The notes: generated by a model from the letters alone, not told the origin. A DNA stretch of 64,000 nucleotides from Theocolax elegans (GCA_026168455.1 CM047429.1:1725370-1789369); one strand, 5' to 3'; counted from the first letter of the stretch, positions 41,979-54,131 are shown. Made by a program: numbers and translations.

Positions 41979-44276
41979 CTACCCTGCTACCTTACAGTCC
42001 TTACTACCCTTCACTCCCCGTGGTGTAACATACTTGATCAGATCCTTTACATGCACCTTATTTATTTTCCCTTTGGACTTATCAGTCCTATCAATAATAT
42101 ACACGGTGGGCGATAATACTTCTAATATGGTATAAGGTCCTTCGTATTTAGGACACAGTTTTGCCGAAAACCTATTCGCGGCGTTAGACAAATAATGAGT
42201 CCTACAAAGTACCCTATCTCCCGGGAAAAATCTGACGTCCCTCCTACCTTTATTAAAAACCTTAGCTTGTTTTTCCTTCGCCTGTTCTATATGCTTGGTG
42301 ACAATATCTCTTAGTATATCTAACCGTTGTACCCTATCAGCCCAAGCCTTTTCATCACCCTTTTGAATTAATTCCCTTGGTTCTACCTCCCTACGTAAAC
42401 TTTTAACAGGTCTGGGGTGTCTCCCATAATTCAGGAATGCGGGTGATACTTTTAAAGACGATTGAATCGCGGTATTTATCGCATGCCTAAATTCATTAAG
42501 GTGTTGATCCCAGGTCCTGTGATCGTTCTTAACAAACGCCGCAATCATAGTTTTCAACGTACGATTGCTCCGTTCTACAGCGTTTGCTTGAGGATGGTAG
42601 GGTGGAGTGGTGAAATGTTTAACCCCATATTCCGCTAAGACATCATTCAAAAATTTATTCTCGAATTCCTTACCATTGTCAGTAAGCAAATAGTCAGGAG
42701 TCTCCCACCTAAATAAGATCAATTCCTCAAATGCTTTTGCTACTGATTTACCATCCGCGGTTCTTAACGATTTCAACTCTATCCACCGAGTAAATAAATC
42801 TTGGAAAACTAACAAGTATTTACACTGACTCTTACTAGGTGGAAACTCCATCATATCCGCTGCCACCACTACCCAAGGTCTCTCAATTACCCTACTACTA
42901 AGCAATCCTTGTGGGCCTAACTGGGATACTTTATATCTCTGACAAACATCACACCCTACTACGAATCTATTGACATCGTACCATACTCCTCTCCAATAAT
43001 AGTCCCTAATAACCCTGTCATACGTCTTTTCTACCCCTAAGTGACCCGCCGAGGTTTCGCAATGCGCATCCCTTATTACTCGCTCTCGCTGTTCCTCTGG
43101 GACCACTAATCTCCAATCTTCGTCCCTATTTGTGACCGGGTCCAACAATGGATCGTTACGGTACCTATATAATAGACCGTTTTCTACTCTCCATTGCTGG
43201 TAACGGTTAGGAAATTGCTCGACGTTCTTGAGCATATTTAAATACCAAGTGTCCCTAATCTCCTGAAAAGCAGCCACTGTATCGACCTCACCCGGATACA
43301 TCCTAGAGAGTGCGTCTGGGACTTGATTGAGAGATCCTTTCCTATGGACTATCTCAAAGTCCCATTGTTGCATCTCTATAGCCCACCGAGCGAGACGACC
43401 AGTAGGCTCCTTAAGGTTCCGCAACCATTTCAACGCACTATGATCCGTGATTGCGGTAAATGGATATCCCTCTAAATATGGCCTCAACTTCTTTATAGCC
43501 CAGATTAACGCCAAACATTCCTTTTCCGTTGTGGAATAATTCCTTTCCGCGGCCGATAAAACCCTACTAATGTAGACTATGGGGTGCTCCCCGTCTTCCT
43601 GTTCCTGAGTCAGCACCGCTCCCAGTGCATAATTACTTGCATCACACTGCACTTTGAACGGTTTGCTGAAATCAGGGCGAGCAAGAACGGGTGCAACAGT
43701 CAAAGCTCTCTTTAGTGTATCGAAAGCTTCCTGCTGCTCCTCCCCCCATATCCATTCTTGTCCCTTATGCAACAACCTTACTAATGGTATTTTTAATTCG
43801 GCCTCATTCTCAATAAAACGCGAGTACCAGGCGATCATACCAAAGAATCTTCTCAATTCCTTGATTGTCCTGGGTACTGGATAATTAACCACCGGAGACA
43901 CTTTATCTGGATTTGTTCTAAGTCCGTCCCTATCTAAAATAAATCCTAAATAAGTCGCCCTACTACAACAAAATTCGCATTTGTCCCTATTCACCGTTAA
44001 CCCTGCATCTAATAATTTCCGCAATACCAAATCCAGATATTTCAAGTGTTCCTCGAACGACTCGGTGACGATGATTATATCGTCCAGATATCCGAAAATG
44101 AAAGGTTCGAATTCCGGACCGAATATCGCATCGATCAACCGCTGGAAGGTCATGGGCGCATTCGTCAAACCGAATGACATCCTTTTAAATTGCCATAGAC
44201 CCGATCCTGGCACCGCAAAAGCCGTATATTTTCGACTAGCAGGCGCCATCTTAACCTGAAAGTACGCCTGCTTCAA
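41979..44276 (-). CDS. pol: GypC Pol: RT palm, RNase H, integrase (765-codon open part)
   Basis: The polymerase copies particle RNA into DNA and integrates it. The open frame begins inside RT ('KQAYFQVKMAPASRKYTAF') and continues with 'YLDDIIIV' (catalytic, near 44080), the RT thumb, RNase H ('CDASNYALGAVLTQ', 'TEKECLALIWAIKKL', 'ITDHSALKWL'), the integrase HHCC zinc domain ('HLGVEKTY' to 'CDVCQRYK'), the DDE core ('AADMMEFPP', 'TDNGKEFE', 'ANAVERSNR'), a GPY/F-like module ('LCPKYEGPYTILEV') and a short basic tail. No stop interrupts these domains. The frame upstream (44277-46690) is broken by the duplication and indels described separately, so this copy is not a complete Pol as assembled. 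Confidence 0.9.
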   Translation of the reverse strand: MKQAYFQVKMAPASRKYTAFAVPGSGLWQFKRMSFGLTNAPMTFQRLIDAIFGPEFEPFIFGYLDDIIIVTESFEEHLKYLDLVLRKLLDAGLTVNRDKCEFCCSRATYLGFILDRDGLRTNPDKVSPVVNYPVPRTIKELRRFFGMIAWYSRFIENEAELKIPLVRLLHKGQEWIWGEEQQEAFDTLKRALTVAPVLARPDFSKPFKVQCDASNYALGAVLTQEQEDGEHPIVYISRVLSAAERNYSTTEKECLALIWAIKKLRPYLEGYPFTAITDHSALKWLRNLKEPTGRLARWAIEMQQWDFEIVHRKGSLNQVPDALSRMYPGEVDTVAAFQEIRDTWYLNMLKNVEQFPNRYQQWRVENGLLYRYRNDPLLDPVTNRDEDWRLVVPEEQRERVIRDAHCETSAGHLGVEKTYDRVIRDYYWRGVWYDVNRFVVGCDVCQRYKVSQLGPQGLLSSRVIERPWVVVAADMMEFPPSKSQCKYLLVFQDLFTRWIELKSLRTADGKSVAKAFEELILFRWETPDYLLTDNGKEFENKFLNDVLAEYGVKHFTTPPYHPQANAVERSNRTLKTMIAAFVKNDHRTWDQHLNEFRHAINTAIQSSLKVSPAFLNYGRHPRPVKSLRREVEPRELIQKGDEKAWADRVQRLDILRDIVTKHIEQAKEKQAKVFNKGRRDVRFFPGDRVLCRTHYLSNAANRFSAKLCPKYEGPYTILEVLSPTVYIIDRTDKSKGKINKVHVKDLIKYVTPRGVKGSKDCKVAG

Positions 44277-46498
44277 GTCGATTTGCTAATATATCTGCTA
44301 ATTATCCAGAATCGAATCCATTTGTGGCAAAGGATACGCATCCCGTTTTGTGACCGAGTTCAAGTCCCTATAGTCCACACAAAATCTCATTGATCCGTCG
44401 GACTTCCGTACCAAAACTGGTGCACTGCTCCAGTCACTTGCCGATCTTTCTATAACTCCCAACTGTAATATTTTTCTAACCTCCTCATGAGCTGCCTCCA
44501 ACATCTTGGGCGAGATGCGCAATGTCCGATGTTTGATTGGAGGAGCTCCCTGAACATCAATTGAATGTTCAGTAAGGTCTGTCATTCCTAACCGATCGGC
44601 GTTTATGTCTGGAAGCAAATTGTGCACCAATTTTTGCACTTTGTCCCTTTCCTCATCCTGTAATTCAGAGATGCCAGCGCATTCCCCGAATATTATAGTT
44701 AATAATAATGCCCTGCAATTAATTTCCCTACATGTCCGTCAATCTCTAAATTGATTTTTAACGTCCCTAACGCCCTCACTAATCCACCATTGACATTTTT
44801 AATAACAACATCAGAGGACTTTAATCTATCCTTAAACTGTTCAGCTATCCTTGACCCTACTAAAGACAATGTGGAACCAGAATCAATTAATGCCCTATAT
44901 TCCTGTCCTCCTAAAACAACTTTCAAATAATGCCTATTTTCTATGTTAGATACTGATACACCTTGTTTCGGTTCAGTTGATCGATCTGGTGTCTCCTTGT
45001 TGCCAAGGAAGGTCTTTGGACTCTTTTCTTTTCTTTTTTCTTATTATCCCCTAAAAGCAACTCTACACCCTTGTTAATCAAATTTAGTCTATCGTAACCC
45101 CTAATCTCTTGATTATCCTGTGACCTTCCTTCGCTAACTTGAGTCCCGCCACGATCAACTTTCCCCTTTTTGGCTAACAATTCAATATCTATTCGCTCTG
45201 CTCCCTTTAATAACCTATCCTCAATTATTCTAACTCCTGAATCATTTTCTGTATCGTCCCTACTGATCGACCGTAAATTACCCTTAGATCTTGGAATCGC
45301 ACCATATCGCATCGAGCAACCGCTGAAGGTCATGGGCGCATTCGTCAAACCGAATGACCATCCTTTTAAATTGCCATAGACCCGATCCTGGCACCGCAAA
45401 AGCCGTATATTTTCGACTAGCAGGCGCCATCTTAACCTGAAAGTACGCCTGCTTCAAGTCGATTTTTGCTAATATATCTGGCCTTGCGAATTTTATCCAG
45501 AATCGAATCCATTTGTGGCAAAGGATACGCATCCCGTTTTGTGACCGAGTTCAAGTCCCTATATTCCACACAAAATCTCATTGATCCGTCGGACTCTTCC
45601 GTACCAAAACTGGTGCACTGCTCCAGTCACTTGCCGATCTTTCTATAACTCCCAACTGTAATATTTTTCTAACCTCCTCATGAGCTGCCTCCAACATCTT
45701 GGGCGAGATGCGCAATGTCCGATGTTTGATTGGAGGAGCTCCCTGAACATCAATTGAATGTTCAGTAAGGTCTGTCATTCCTAACCGATCGGCGTTTATG
45801 TCTGGAAGCAAATTGTGCACCAATTTTTGCACTTTGTCCCTTTCCTCATCCTGTAATTCAGAGATGCCAGCGCATTCCCCGAATATTATAGTTAATAATA
45901 ATGCCCTGCAATTAATTTTCCCTACATGTCCGTCAATCTCTAAATTGATTTTTAACGTCCCTAACGCCCTCACTAATCCACCATTGACATTTTTAATAAC
46001 AACATCAGAGGACTTTAATCTATCCTTAAACTGTTCAGCTATCCTTGACCCTACTAAAGACAATGTGGAACCAGAATCAATTAATGCCCTATATTCCTGT
46101 CCTCCTAAAACAACTTTCAAATAATGCCTATTTTCTATGTTAGATACTGATACACCTTGTTTCGGTTCAGTTGATCGATCTGGTGTCTCCTTGTTGCCAA
46201 GGAAGGTCTTTGGACTCTTTTCTTTTTCTTTTTTCTTATTATCCCCTAAAAGCAACTCTACACCCTTGTTAATCAAATTTAGTCTATCGTAACCCCTAAT
46301 CTCTTGATTATCCTGTGACCTTCCTTCGCTAACTTGAGTCCCGCCACGATCAACTTTCCCCTTTTTGGCTAACAATTCAATATCTATTCGCTCTGCTCCC
46401 TTTAATAACCTATCCTCAATTATTCTAACTCCTGAATCATTTTCTGTATCGTCCCTACTGATCGACCGTAAATTACCCTTAGATCTTGGAATCGCACC
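44123..46498 (-). repeat. tandem duplication within GypC pol (1181 and 1195 bp)
   Basis: Segments 44123-45303 and 45304-46498 are head-to-tail copies. Both start at ATATCGCATCGA and end at CTTGGAATCGCACC. They differ mostly by 1-2-bp homopolymer or short indels (for example AATTTCCC against AATTTTCCC; CTTTTCTTTTC against CTTTTCTTTTTC) and a ~15-bp gap near 44290. Duplicated content is the protease ('YRALIDSGSTLSLVG'), connection and RT fingers. Each copy has its own frame breaks. Confidence 0.9.
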
Positions 46499-46690
46499 CT
46501 TAGACCTATCTAACCTTTCTACATTTACTTTGGGAGACACACCCTCTATATTGATCCTATCAATATTCTCCCCTACCCTTACTTCTAAATTTACCTCTGG
46601 GAAACAGTAACTTGGTAACGCCCTATCGGTCCCTACTGCCGTGATTCGAGAGTCAGGGGACCTTTCTGAACTCCCGATTTGCCGTTTCCC
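45578..46690 (-). pseudogene. pol: GypC pol N-terminal part (protease and RT fingers), frame-broken
   Basis: In the -1 frame relative to gag, the sequence is open from the slippery heptamer (46684-46690) through 'VSPKVNVERLDRSKG' and the protease 'ALIDSGSTLSLVG' (a DSGS active-site variant of DS/TGA) to RT fingers 'SDWSSAPVLVRK'. A frameshift there gives a stop at 45578. The same domains recur in 44298-45303 with different breaks. Confidence 0.8.
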
Positions 46691-49008
46691 AACATCCCCC
46701 TAAACTGTGTACAATTCGGACAATCGTCGAATGTCGTCCCAACTGTTTTACACACTTGACATGCTAACCCCTCAGTTTTGCGAAGGGAGCAGTTTCGTAT
46801 GTTATGACCCGGTTTTTTACAAAAATAGCATTTCCTATTGGGACACTCGGAACTCCTATGCCCTACCTTCTGACACTCGAAACACGGACCGTGAAAAGCT
46901 CTATTCTCGTCCCTATTTCCATTACTAACAAATCTATTCGACTCCCTAAATTCCCTATTATCTGGTCTATTCTGCCACCTATTCGACTGAAAATCCCTAC
47001 TATCGGGTTGATTCTGCCACCTATTCGACGGAAATTCCCTACGATTAAAATTCCGATCGTTATAATTCACCCGTTGGCCATCAGCCGGTGGTCTTGACCA
47101 ACCAGTCTGCTGCTGTACCGGTGGTCTCGCATTTTGTGGTGGTGCCTGCTTGGCCACAACCATTGCAGCTGTGATTGGCTACTCCTGCGAATCCACCTTC
47201 ACTTTAGCCTTAACCGCGCTTTTACTCGACCCTTTGTCTACCATCGCCGGATTCAGCTTGTCCTTCGACCCAACTACTCCCTGTTCATTTTCTTCCACCT
47301 TAGCCACCTTACCCTTTACTCTCGGCCCTTGGTATGCGGCTTCTGGAATCCAAGTCCTTTCCTTAGGTGGCGGAGGAACGTAACGGTTGTCTAATTCTTT
47401 CTTCCGTTCGTATTTTCTCCCCCACTTCTGAATATCGTCCAAACTATCGAGATATTCGTTTTCCATTGCCTTACGATACTCCGGCAACAGATTACGAAAT
47501 ATCAATGGAACCAGCTGATATTCCGACGGAGGTTTCTTAAAATGCCCTACTATTAGTCTAATACACGATAAATAACTAGCTATATCCTCTCCCTTTGCTT
47601 GAGTCCTTCTACGCAATTCTTCCATGATATCCTCTCTATCTAATATCCCCATGAATCTATGTCTGAATGCGCGTTTAAACTCTTTAAGCGTCTTAATCTT
47701 TTCCTTTACTGATCGAAACCACCTAACCGCGGTTTTCGATAGCGTACAAGGAATCGCGCTTAGGAACTCTGTATCAGAATACGCTGTTCCTTCATAGCAA
47801 TCTTGAAGTTGAGCCAAGTACTCCTCCGGACCCTCCTTACCTTCGCCAGAAAAGTGTATTTTCCAGTTTTGCAGCATTTTAACACACTGCATACTGCGCA
47901 ACTGATTCACCCCTCTCTGACGTTGGCTAGTCTTATTAGACCTCGGAGTTTCCCAGACTCCCTCATTATCACTATTTCCGCTCATATCTGTCCCAACTAA
48001 CTCCCTATCCTGATTCTGATCTCTCTGTCTACGCATTAATTTTTTCTCTTTATGGACTCTCCTACTTTTGCATATTTCCTCTTCTGAACTACTACCTGTG
48101 TCGGTTTCCTCAACGTAATAAATTCTTTTCCCCTTATTGCATAAAAACTCGCCCTTTGAGAAACCTAACTTCTTTGGCCCTAATTTATTACATCGCTTGG
48201 GAGTAGATTCTCTTTTTCTCGATCCTAATTCGTCCGCACTACCATTTGTCACTTTACGCTTTGATTCTTCTACTAATGAATTCTTTAATTCACTATATTC
48301 CACTAAATCTCTACTACTATTATTATCTCCCTCGGTTTCAACCCTTTCTGGTTGCCCTAACTCTTCTACCTGTTTACTACCTTGCAAGTTTTGCAACCTT
48401 GCATCTACTATTTTTATTAACGCGCTCTCTAACTGATTACCCATAACCTCCCTAATAATGTCGGTTACTAATATCCTCAAACTCTCTATATCTATGTTAC
48501 TCCCTACTACTTCGCTTCTATCCGCAGTTACCGTTTCCTTTGATTTCCCGTTCGATTTCTTACGCGCACCTGTTTTCTCCTGATTCTTTTCACTAATCTG
48601 AGTTTCTTTCCCTACTTCCACTACCTCCTGACTAACACTTTCCATTATTTTGTCTTCACTCTCCTTTATTTGTTTCCCTTTTCTATTACATTCTCCTTTG
48701 TCACTATTTTCCTTACTATTCTCATTAATGGGTTGTTCTACTTCTGTTTCACCTGCTTTTGTCGGTATCTCCCCCTCCCCTTCGTCATCCGTATACCACG
48801 GAACGTCTAAGTTAACATCAATTTTCCTACAGTCCGCCCTTAATAACCTATCTTTCAATGTCCCAAATGACCCTACTGTACTTAACCCTTCTTTTTCCAA
48901 TAATTCCTTTATTAGTTTCGGGTCTATTTTTGAAATCTTTCTAGATAATTCCCTCGCCCCTGTAGACTGTTTAAGGATATTTTCCATCTTTTCCTTATGA
49001 CTACCCAT
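46633..49008 (-). pseudogene. gag: GypC Gag with one internal stop
   Basis: A ~790-codon Gag on the minus strand begins 'MGSHKEKMENILKQ'. The first ~350 residues are Lys/Glu-rich and polar, with a SAP-like start ('LLEKEGLSTVGSFGTLKDRLLR'). The capsid-like domain covers about residues 370-560 ('WKIHFSGEGKEGPEEYLAQLQDC', 'LSKTAVRWFR'). A single TAG at 47181-47179 separates it from the nucleocapsid, which stays in frame: 'CFECQKVGHRSSEC', 'CYFCKKPGHNIRNC' (both canonical CCHC) and a third CX2C knuckle without His ('CQVCKTVGTTFDDC'). The gag stop is at 46633. A single stop in an otherwise intact gag could be a real mutation or a sequence error. Confidence 0.85.
46650..46690 (-). promoter_or_regulatory. 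candidate -1 frameshift signal (GypC gag-pol)
   Basis: G_GGA_AAC at complement(46684-46690) is in gag phase (TTG GGA AAC). Seven nt downstream a stem can form: CGGGAGT-T-CAG pairs with CTG-ACTCTCG (one bulge, one G-U). The -1 frame is open from here into pol with no further shift until the duplication, so expression by frameshifting is well supported. Confidence 0.78.
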
Positions 49009-50095
49009 TTTAGTAAACTAAAATACCACAAAAGCAACAACAAAAAAAAAATAACTACGAACAACCGAGAGAGTAACTTAAAAACACGAACAACAAAAAA
49101 AAATAAAAATGACTTTAATCTTCCGCTTTCCCTTAATCAAACTCAGTAATATTAATTCCCCCGTAAACTGAATTAAACGGGAACTCTTCGGTGCACGGGT
49201 CCGATCTGACCAGATAAAGCCTCACGCCAAATAAATAAATTTTCCTAAACCCCACTGTAAATCACGAACAAAGAGAAACAGAAAAAAAAGTGCACATCCG
49301 CTATATAAATAGAAATAAATATTGGCAAATAAAAATAAATATAAATTATAAAAATATAAATTATAATTATTATTCTGGAGATTACCGTTTTGTATGTCTT
49401 CCTAAAAAATGGAAAAAAAAATAAATAAATAAATAAATCCTTATTACAATGGCTGGCAACACAAAAAAGAAATATCTCTCCTTGAGGTGTCCTCACGTCC
49501 AACTCCTGATTGTTTTTACAAATGGTCAACTCCAATACATATATTCAAAATTACCATGAATAATAATTTATATACGTCCCAAATATCAGAAAATAACACA
49601 ATAAATAAAATAAATAATTATCTCCCAACTATTTTTATTTGGCACGAGGCGATGTCACTGTCTACCGCAAAAATTGTTAAATTGTCGAATAAAAGTTTTA
49701 TTAACTTTGATTCAACAATTAACAAATCACCCATAAAAATAGCAGCAGCCCACAAAAAGCGCTTGCAAAATAGATGATAGCAACAGACAGCAACGACAAT
49801 AATTATTACAATAATAATAAAAAATAAAATAATATATCAGTTTATCTCCCACTAGAAACGATAATAATTAAATTTCAACGCGGCCAGTTAAACGTTAAAA
49901 TGGCAGCAAACGAATTTTCAATTTTCCAAAATGGCGTAACCGACGCCGAAAATATCTCTCTCTCGACCCCACTGAGAAATTTTTAAAACACTCCCTAAAA
50001 TATTCGTTAATTCAACTTCCGCCGTTGTACAAAAAAAAACCGTTAAATTTGCTAACAAACCGAAAATAATTTAATCACTAAATGTACAATAAAAA
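49009..50095 (-). other. GypC 5' leader
   Basis: Untranslated, A-rich on the element's sense complement, with no convincing ORF. Short open frames on both strands (49245-49777) show no recognisable content. Confidence 0.5.
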
Positions 50096-50111
50096 CACAC
50101 ATTGGGCGCCA
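50096..50111 (-). other. primer-binding site of GypC
   Basis: TGGCGCCCAATGTGTG on the minus strand lies two bases after the 5' LTR end. The first ten bases match the complement of an insect tRNA-Lys(CTT) 3' end (TGGCGCCCAACGTGGGG). Confidence 0.8.
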
Positions 50112-50113
50112 AA

Positions 50114-51548
50114 TGTGATGCTGGTTTTTTTAATTCAAATAACGACAAATATTATTTAAATAAATTATCCGGATTCCAAACATCATCGAAAAGAAAAAAA
50201 AAAACAATAATATTAATTTATTCGTCCTGATCACCCGGTGGACTCACCCAGAGGAAGTTCCGTTGAATAAAATAATAGGTCCGGATACCTATTAAACCGC
50301 GTAACGAATATTAACACCCTTACCAAAATTTAGATATATATAATTATATTACGGCATCTAATAATAGATCCCGTGGCACCACTAACCACGAGAGAGAGAA
50401 CGTTATTTTATAATTAATCAAATAAATAATTTAATTTAATAAGAAAAAAACGCGCACTGAATTTATCCTTATTATGTCCCCACTAAATAAATCAATTATT
50501 ATTTTAATAATTAAAATAACTCACCAATTCGATGTAAATAAATCAATAACATAATCAATATAATATAAATAATATCCAAATATATTCCTCGGATGCTATT
50601 CCGTTTGGAAATTTATATATATATAACTTTTGAATAATTATTCCTCCTTATTAAAGTGATAAATCTATGGATACTCCTTAATCCTTCTTATACAAAAATA
50701 AATCCTCCTTTATAGTAAAATAACTACGATAAATCTCCGAAATCAAAACTACAGAAAAATAATATTTGCGATCGATAGAATCAGAATACTGAAAAACACT
50801 GTACTTTTCGGTGGGTAGAATCAGAATGGCGATGATCCGTTTTTCCGAGTCACGCCAAACTTCTTCCCCGATTTTCTATCTCCCTCAATCTCCTAATATC
50901 CCTATCTGTTCTCTCTCTCGTTACCTGCGAGGGATACGGCAATATTATATTTCTCCAACCCTTCCGTATCCGTCACAGGTGTAATAAAGCTACCCGTATT
51001 TACCCTACTACAAATAAAAATGATAACTAATTTGCATAAGTTATCATTGTCCCAACTAGTATTTCGACTTTCCGTATTTCAGGTAATTACAGTCATATAA
51101 CGTAATACGCTGTTATATTTACCCATACGGAAGTCTTATTCTCTAATAAAATCATCTATTGATTGGTTCAATAGATCACTAAATTATTCTCTAGTTAACA
51201 GCGCTAAATTCAAATATACATTTATCTCCGTACTCTTATACACATGTTTCCCCCACTATCCGCGTTCCAAATTCCCTATACTATATGCGTGCGATCCCCG
51301 TATCGATACGAGCGCGGACCGCGTGTTCAGTGTGCGCGCGCTTGAATCTAGATCGATTCAAGATGGCGACAACTGAGCGCGGGCCGGCACGTAAACAACG
51401 TACCTCGCGACCGTTTCCCCGGGTGTGCGCAATCCCCACCGGCGGGAGTAGAACCCGTGTACTACCGCGGAGTGGTGCGCGTCCGGAGGTGCGCGCATAC
51501 ACCAGCAACGACTCTCCAGCCGACGCCCAGTGATGTTGCTACATCACA
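50114..51548 (-). repeat. GypC 5' LTR
   Basis: Minus-strand LTR of 1435 bp, TGTGATGTAGC...CCAGCATCACA, almost identical to 40307-41739. It is followed on the right by the AGCT duplication and resumed transposase sequence. Confidence 0.93.
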
Positions 51549-51706
51549 AGCTATAAATTTATTTCTTCTGCAGCAATCGATATCCTGCATTTTAATTTTT
51601 TTGGGTAACGTGAAAATATTAGGCGAGTTGTGGTTTGAGCATAAATATGTACATGAACGTTTTTCAATATTTAAGTAAATTCAAGTTGTAGATGACAGGT
51701 TAAGCT
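51549..51706 (+). pseudogene. EnSpm/CACTA-like transposase, continuation after GypC
   Basis: Directly after the GypC 5' LTR, 'GNVKILGELWFEHKYVHERF' appears, which fits the region downstream of the CDLPAKA motif in EnSpm transposases (a 'LLGVVK.L..LWF' pattern). A TAA at 51676-51678 ends it, and LTR-D starts near 51707. This shows that GypC is nested in the transposon. Confidence 0.6.
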
Positions 51707-52800
51707 TATAACGGGCGCGTGTTCGAAAACTTGCGATAGCCCGTACACCCGAAAACGACGCGATCACGTGATTTCGCGAGATCGCGCAACATCGCGAAGG
51801 GCCAAGAGACACCGAGTCTCGAGCAGTCCGTTACCGGCCGTCCCGCGAAAGACACTGGTGCCGAACGTGTGAGTGCGAGAGTGAGAAAAAGAGATAGAGT
51901 TCCGGCGACAAATCGCGTGTGTGTGTGGTGGCCCATCGCCTGAGTCTAAGGCCTCTCCTCCGGGTCGACCTCGAGAACTTGTACGCCTCCTTGGACCCGT
52001 GTGGAGGTTTTGTCACCGCAGTCCAGCGAGCGAACGAAAGAGCGAGCGAGTCGCCTGCGCAACTGTGCGCCGAGTGAGTTCCTCCTAAATATTCTTCGTA
52101 GTGCTGAGTTGATTCGTAACCAGCTCAGCACAGTGCAGCGAGCACTTATTCTTCCCGCGCGTATCACCCTACACGCCTCCTCGCGCACGCGGTAGAGTCA
52201 CTAGGCAACTCGGGTTGCCGATTCGCGCGTAGCTTTCGGGTTCCGCGACTTCACCGCGCTTTTGCGTCCGACCCCGAGGTCGAAGATATTGTTTTATTAT
52301 TGTTTAGTTCGTTTCTAGGTAACCCCCCGTACGCGTGTATATATAAATATATGTAAATATCCCCTTTCAGTCAAATATATCCTTTTGATATAGTAACGCA
52401 TTTAAGTCGCGTAGTTATTTACTAAATCCCCGTATTCCTATTCCCGCTTACCCAGCCGCCTCCGCGGGCACGTTAGCATTTTAGCTAACGTGCATTCTGA
52501 GCGGCCGAGCCTCGTGTTCCAACGACGAGCACGAGCAACCACAAGCACGCATCCTTCACGCGGCTTGTGCAAATCTACCCGAGTGCGACTCGGTCCGGCG
52601 ATTCTCCACGTGGCGGAGAATCGTCCTCGTTGTTTACGGCGCAACATCACCGAGATACCGCGGTTGCACCACGGCTATAGCCCGTGCGCGGTATCGCGGC
52701 ATCGAGGGACACGGCAGCGCGGCGCGAGGCCCGCGCAGGTAAGTCCTCACCTCGAAAGCGGTGCTCGACGAGGAGCACGCGCTAGAATCGCCCCGTTACA
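51707..52800 (+). repeat. LTR-D: 5' LTR of another retroelement
   Basis: A GC-rich block from TATAACGGGCGC (probably a mutated TGTAACGG start) to CCCCGTTACA. After a 2-bp gap it is followed by TGGCGCCCAAC (52803-52813), a tRNA-Lys-type primer site, which sets it as a 5' LTR. A TATATATAAATATA stretch lies near 52337. The start is less certain than the end. Confidence 0.65.
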
Positions 52801-52802
52801 GC

Positions 52803-52813
52803 TGGCGCCCAAC
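52803..52813 (+). other. primer-binding site of LTR-D element
   Basis: TGGCGCCCAAC directly after the LTR; the same tRNA-Lys-like start as in GypC and GypE. Confidence 0.75.
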
Positions 52814-54131
52814 TTCCGGTTTCGGGAAAGAATACAGGGTATTCTCTTCGTTTAAAAATTTGTTGTTTTTTTTAATTCTCAGCGTTTGACTTATTTTGTT
52901 GAAAATAGGTCAAACTTTGTTTTTTTTTTCCTTTTCTCTCTCTCTCGTGATTTGCTTCGTATTTGTTGCGATCGCGCATAAATTACGCATAGAAGTGCTA
53001 GTGTAATTTAATGAAACTCGCTTTATTTATCATATTTTTTTTTGCGACAAAATAAATTCTAGTGCTCGATTTATTTGGTGAAATAAATCGCACTTTGTTT
53101 TTTTTACCTTCGTTTTCGCTCGGGATAGGTCGTTTCGTTTTTTTGTTTATTTTATTTATTTCTCGCGAATAATTGTGATAGGGTGCTATCGCAATTTTGA
53201 TCGATCAATATAATTATTAGAATTGTCGAATTTTGTTGGTAATTGTTTTGCGCAAAAATAGGGTTGTTTTATTTTTAGCGCATAAATAATTATAATTTTT
53301 GCGAAAAATTATAACTCGCCAACAAAAATTCGAATATTGAAATACAATAAAAATAACAATTTTCAAGCGTAATATTTCGATACCCACGTTAAAATTTAGC
53401 TAGTCTAAATTCGTGCGTTGTTGACGCGAGGAGGCACGCGACGCGCAAATGTAAACAAAGCGCCTTGTTTACATTCTCAAACTATTGTTCAAGACACAAA
53501 GATTGAGTTACTTTTAAAACTTATAATTTTCAAGCTATTTGAATATTATTTGCGAAATAATATTTCGAATAGCGCACGCGAAAAATTTAATTTCAACTTG
53601 CGAATCGCAGGAAAGTGATTAGAAAATCACTTTTCTTGCCGTGGGTAGTTTGAGAAATTACCCTGCAATTCGCATTTATTTAATTTTTTTTTCTTCTTTC
53701 TTTTCTTCCTCTTTTTCTTAATCATTTAATTGTTTAAAATTTTTTTATTTTTTATAAATAATTAAGTATTACCTTTTTTTTACACATTTGAAGTGTTTTA
53801 GAGAATTTTTCGCGTGATAATAATTTTTTTTTTGGTGAAATTATTTAATCTTTTATCTTTTATTATTAAAAGAGATTTTTTTTTGTTGTTGTTGTTTTGT
53901 GCGTGTATGTACGTACGTATATAAGACAACGGGCGCAAAATAGGATATTTTCAAACCTTTTTTTTTTTTTTTTAATTACATTCTTTCATTTCCTATTTTG
54001 CGCAAGTTGGTTAAAAATCTTTGTGTCTCGTTTTGTGTGAGCGCAAGTGTATATATATAAGCGATATATTTTATTTTTTATTTATAATACATATTTGCGT
54101 GCGCTTTATTAATTTATATACTTATATATTT
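52814..54131 (+). other. leader of the LTR-D element
   Basis: Untranslated, AT-rich with T-runs. An 11-bp perfect inverted repeat, AATGTAAACAA/TTGTTTACATT, lies at about 53448-53475 and carries the GTAAACA motif also seen in the GypB leader. No ORF is evident. The element is cut at 54131 by GypE; its gag and pol would lie beyond the window. Confidence 0.55.

Larger units (their letters stand above)
40307..51548 (-). mobile_element. GypC: full-length Ty3/Gypsy element, minus strand
   Basis: LTRs at 50114-51548 (5') and 40307-41739 (3') are nearly identical. The primer site is complement(50096-50111), gag is at 49008-46633, pol at 46690-41979, and the polypurine tract precedes the 3' LTR. A 4-bp target duplication AGCT flanks it (40303-40306 and 51549-51552). 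The protease motif is DSGS and the nucleocapsid has two canonical CCHC knuckles, so it belongs to a different lineage from GypA/B/E. An ~1.18-kb pol segment is duplicated in tandem. Confidence 0.93.
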
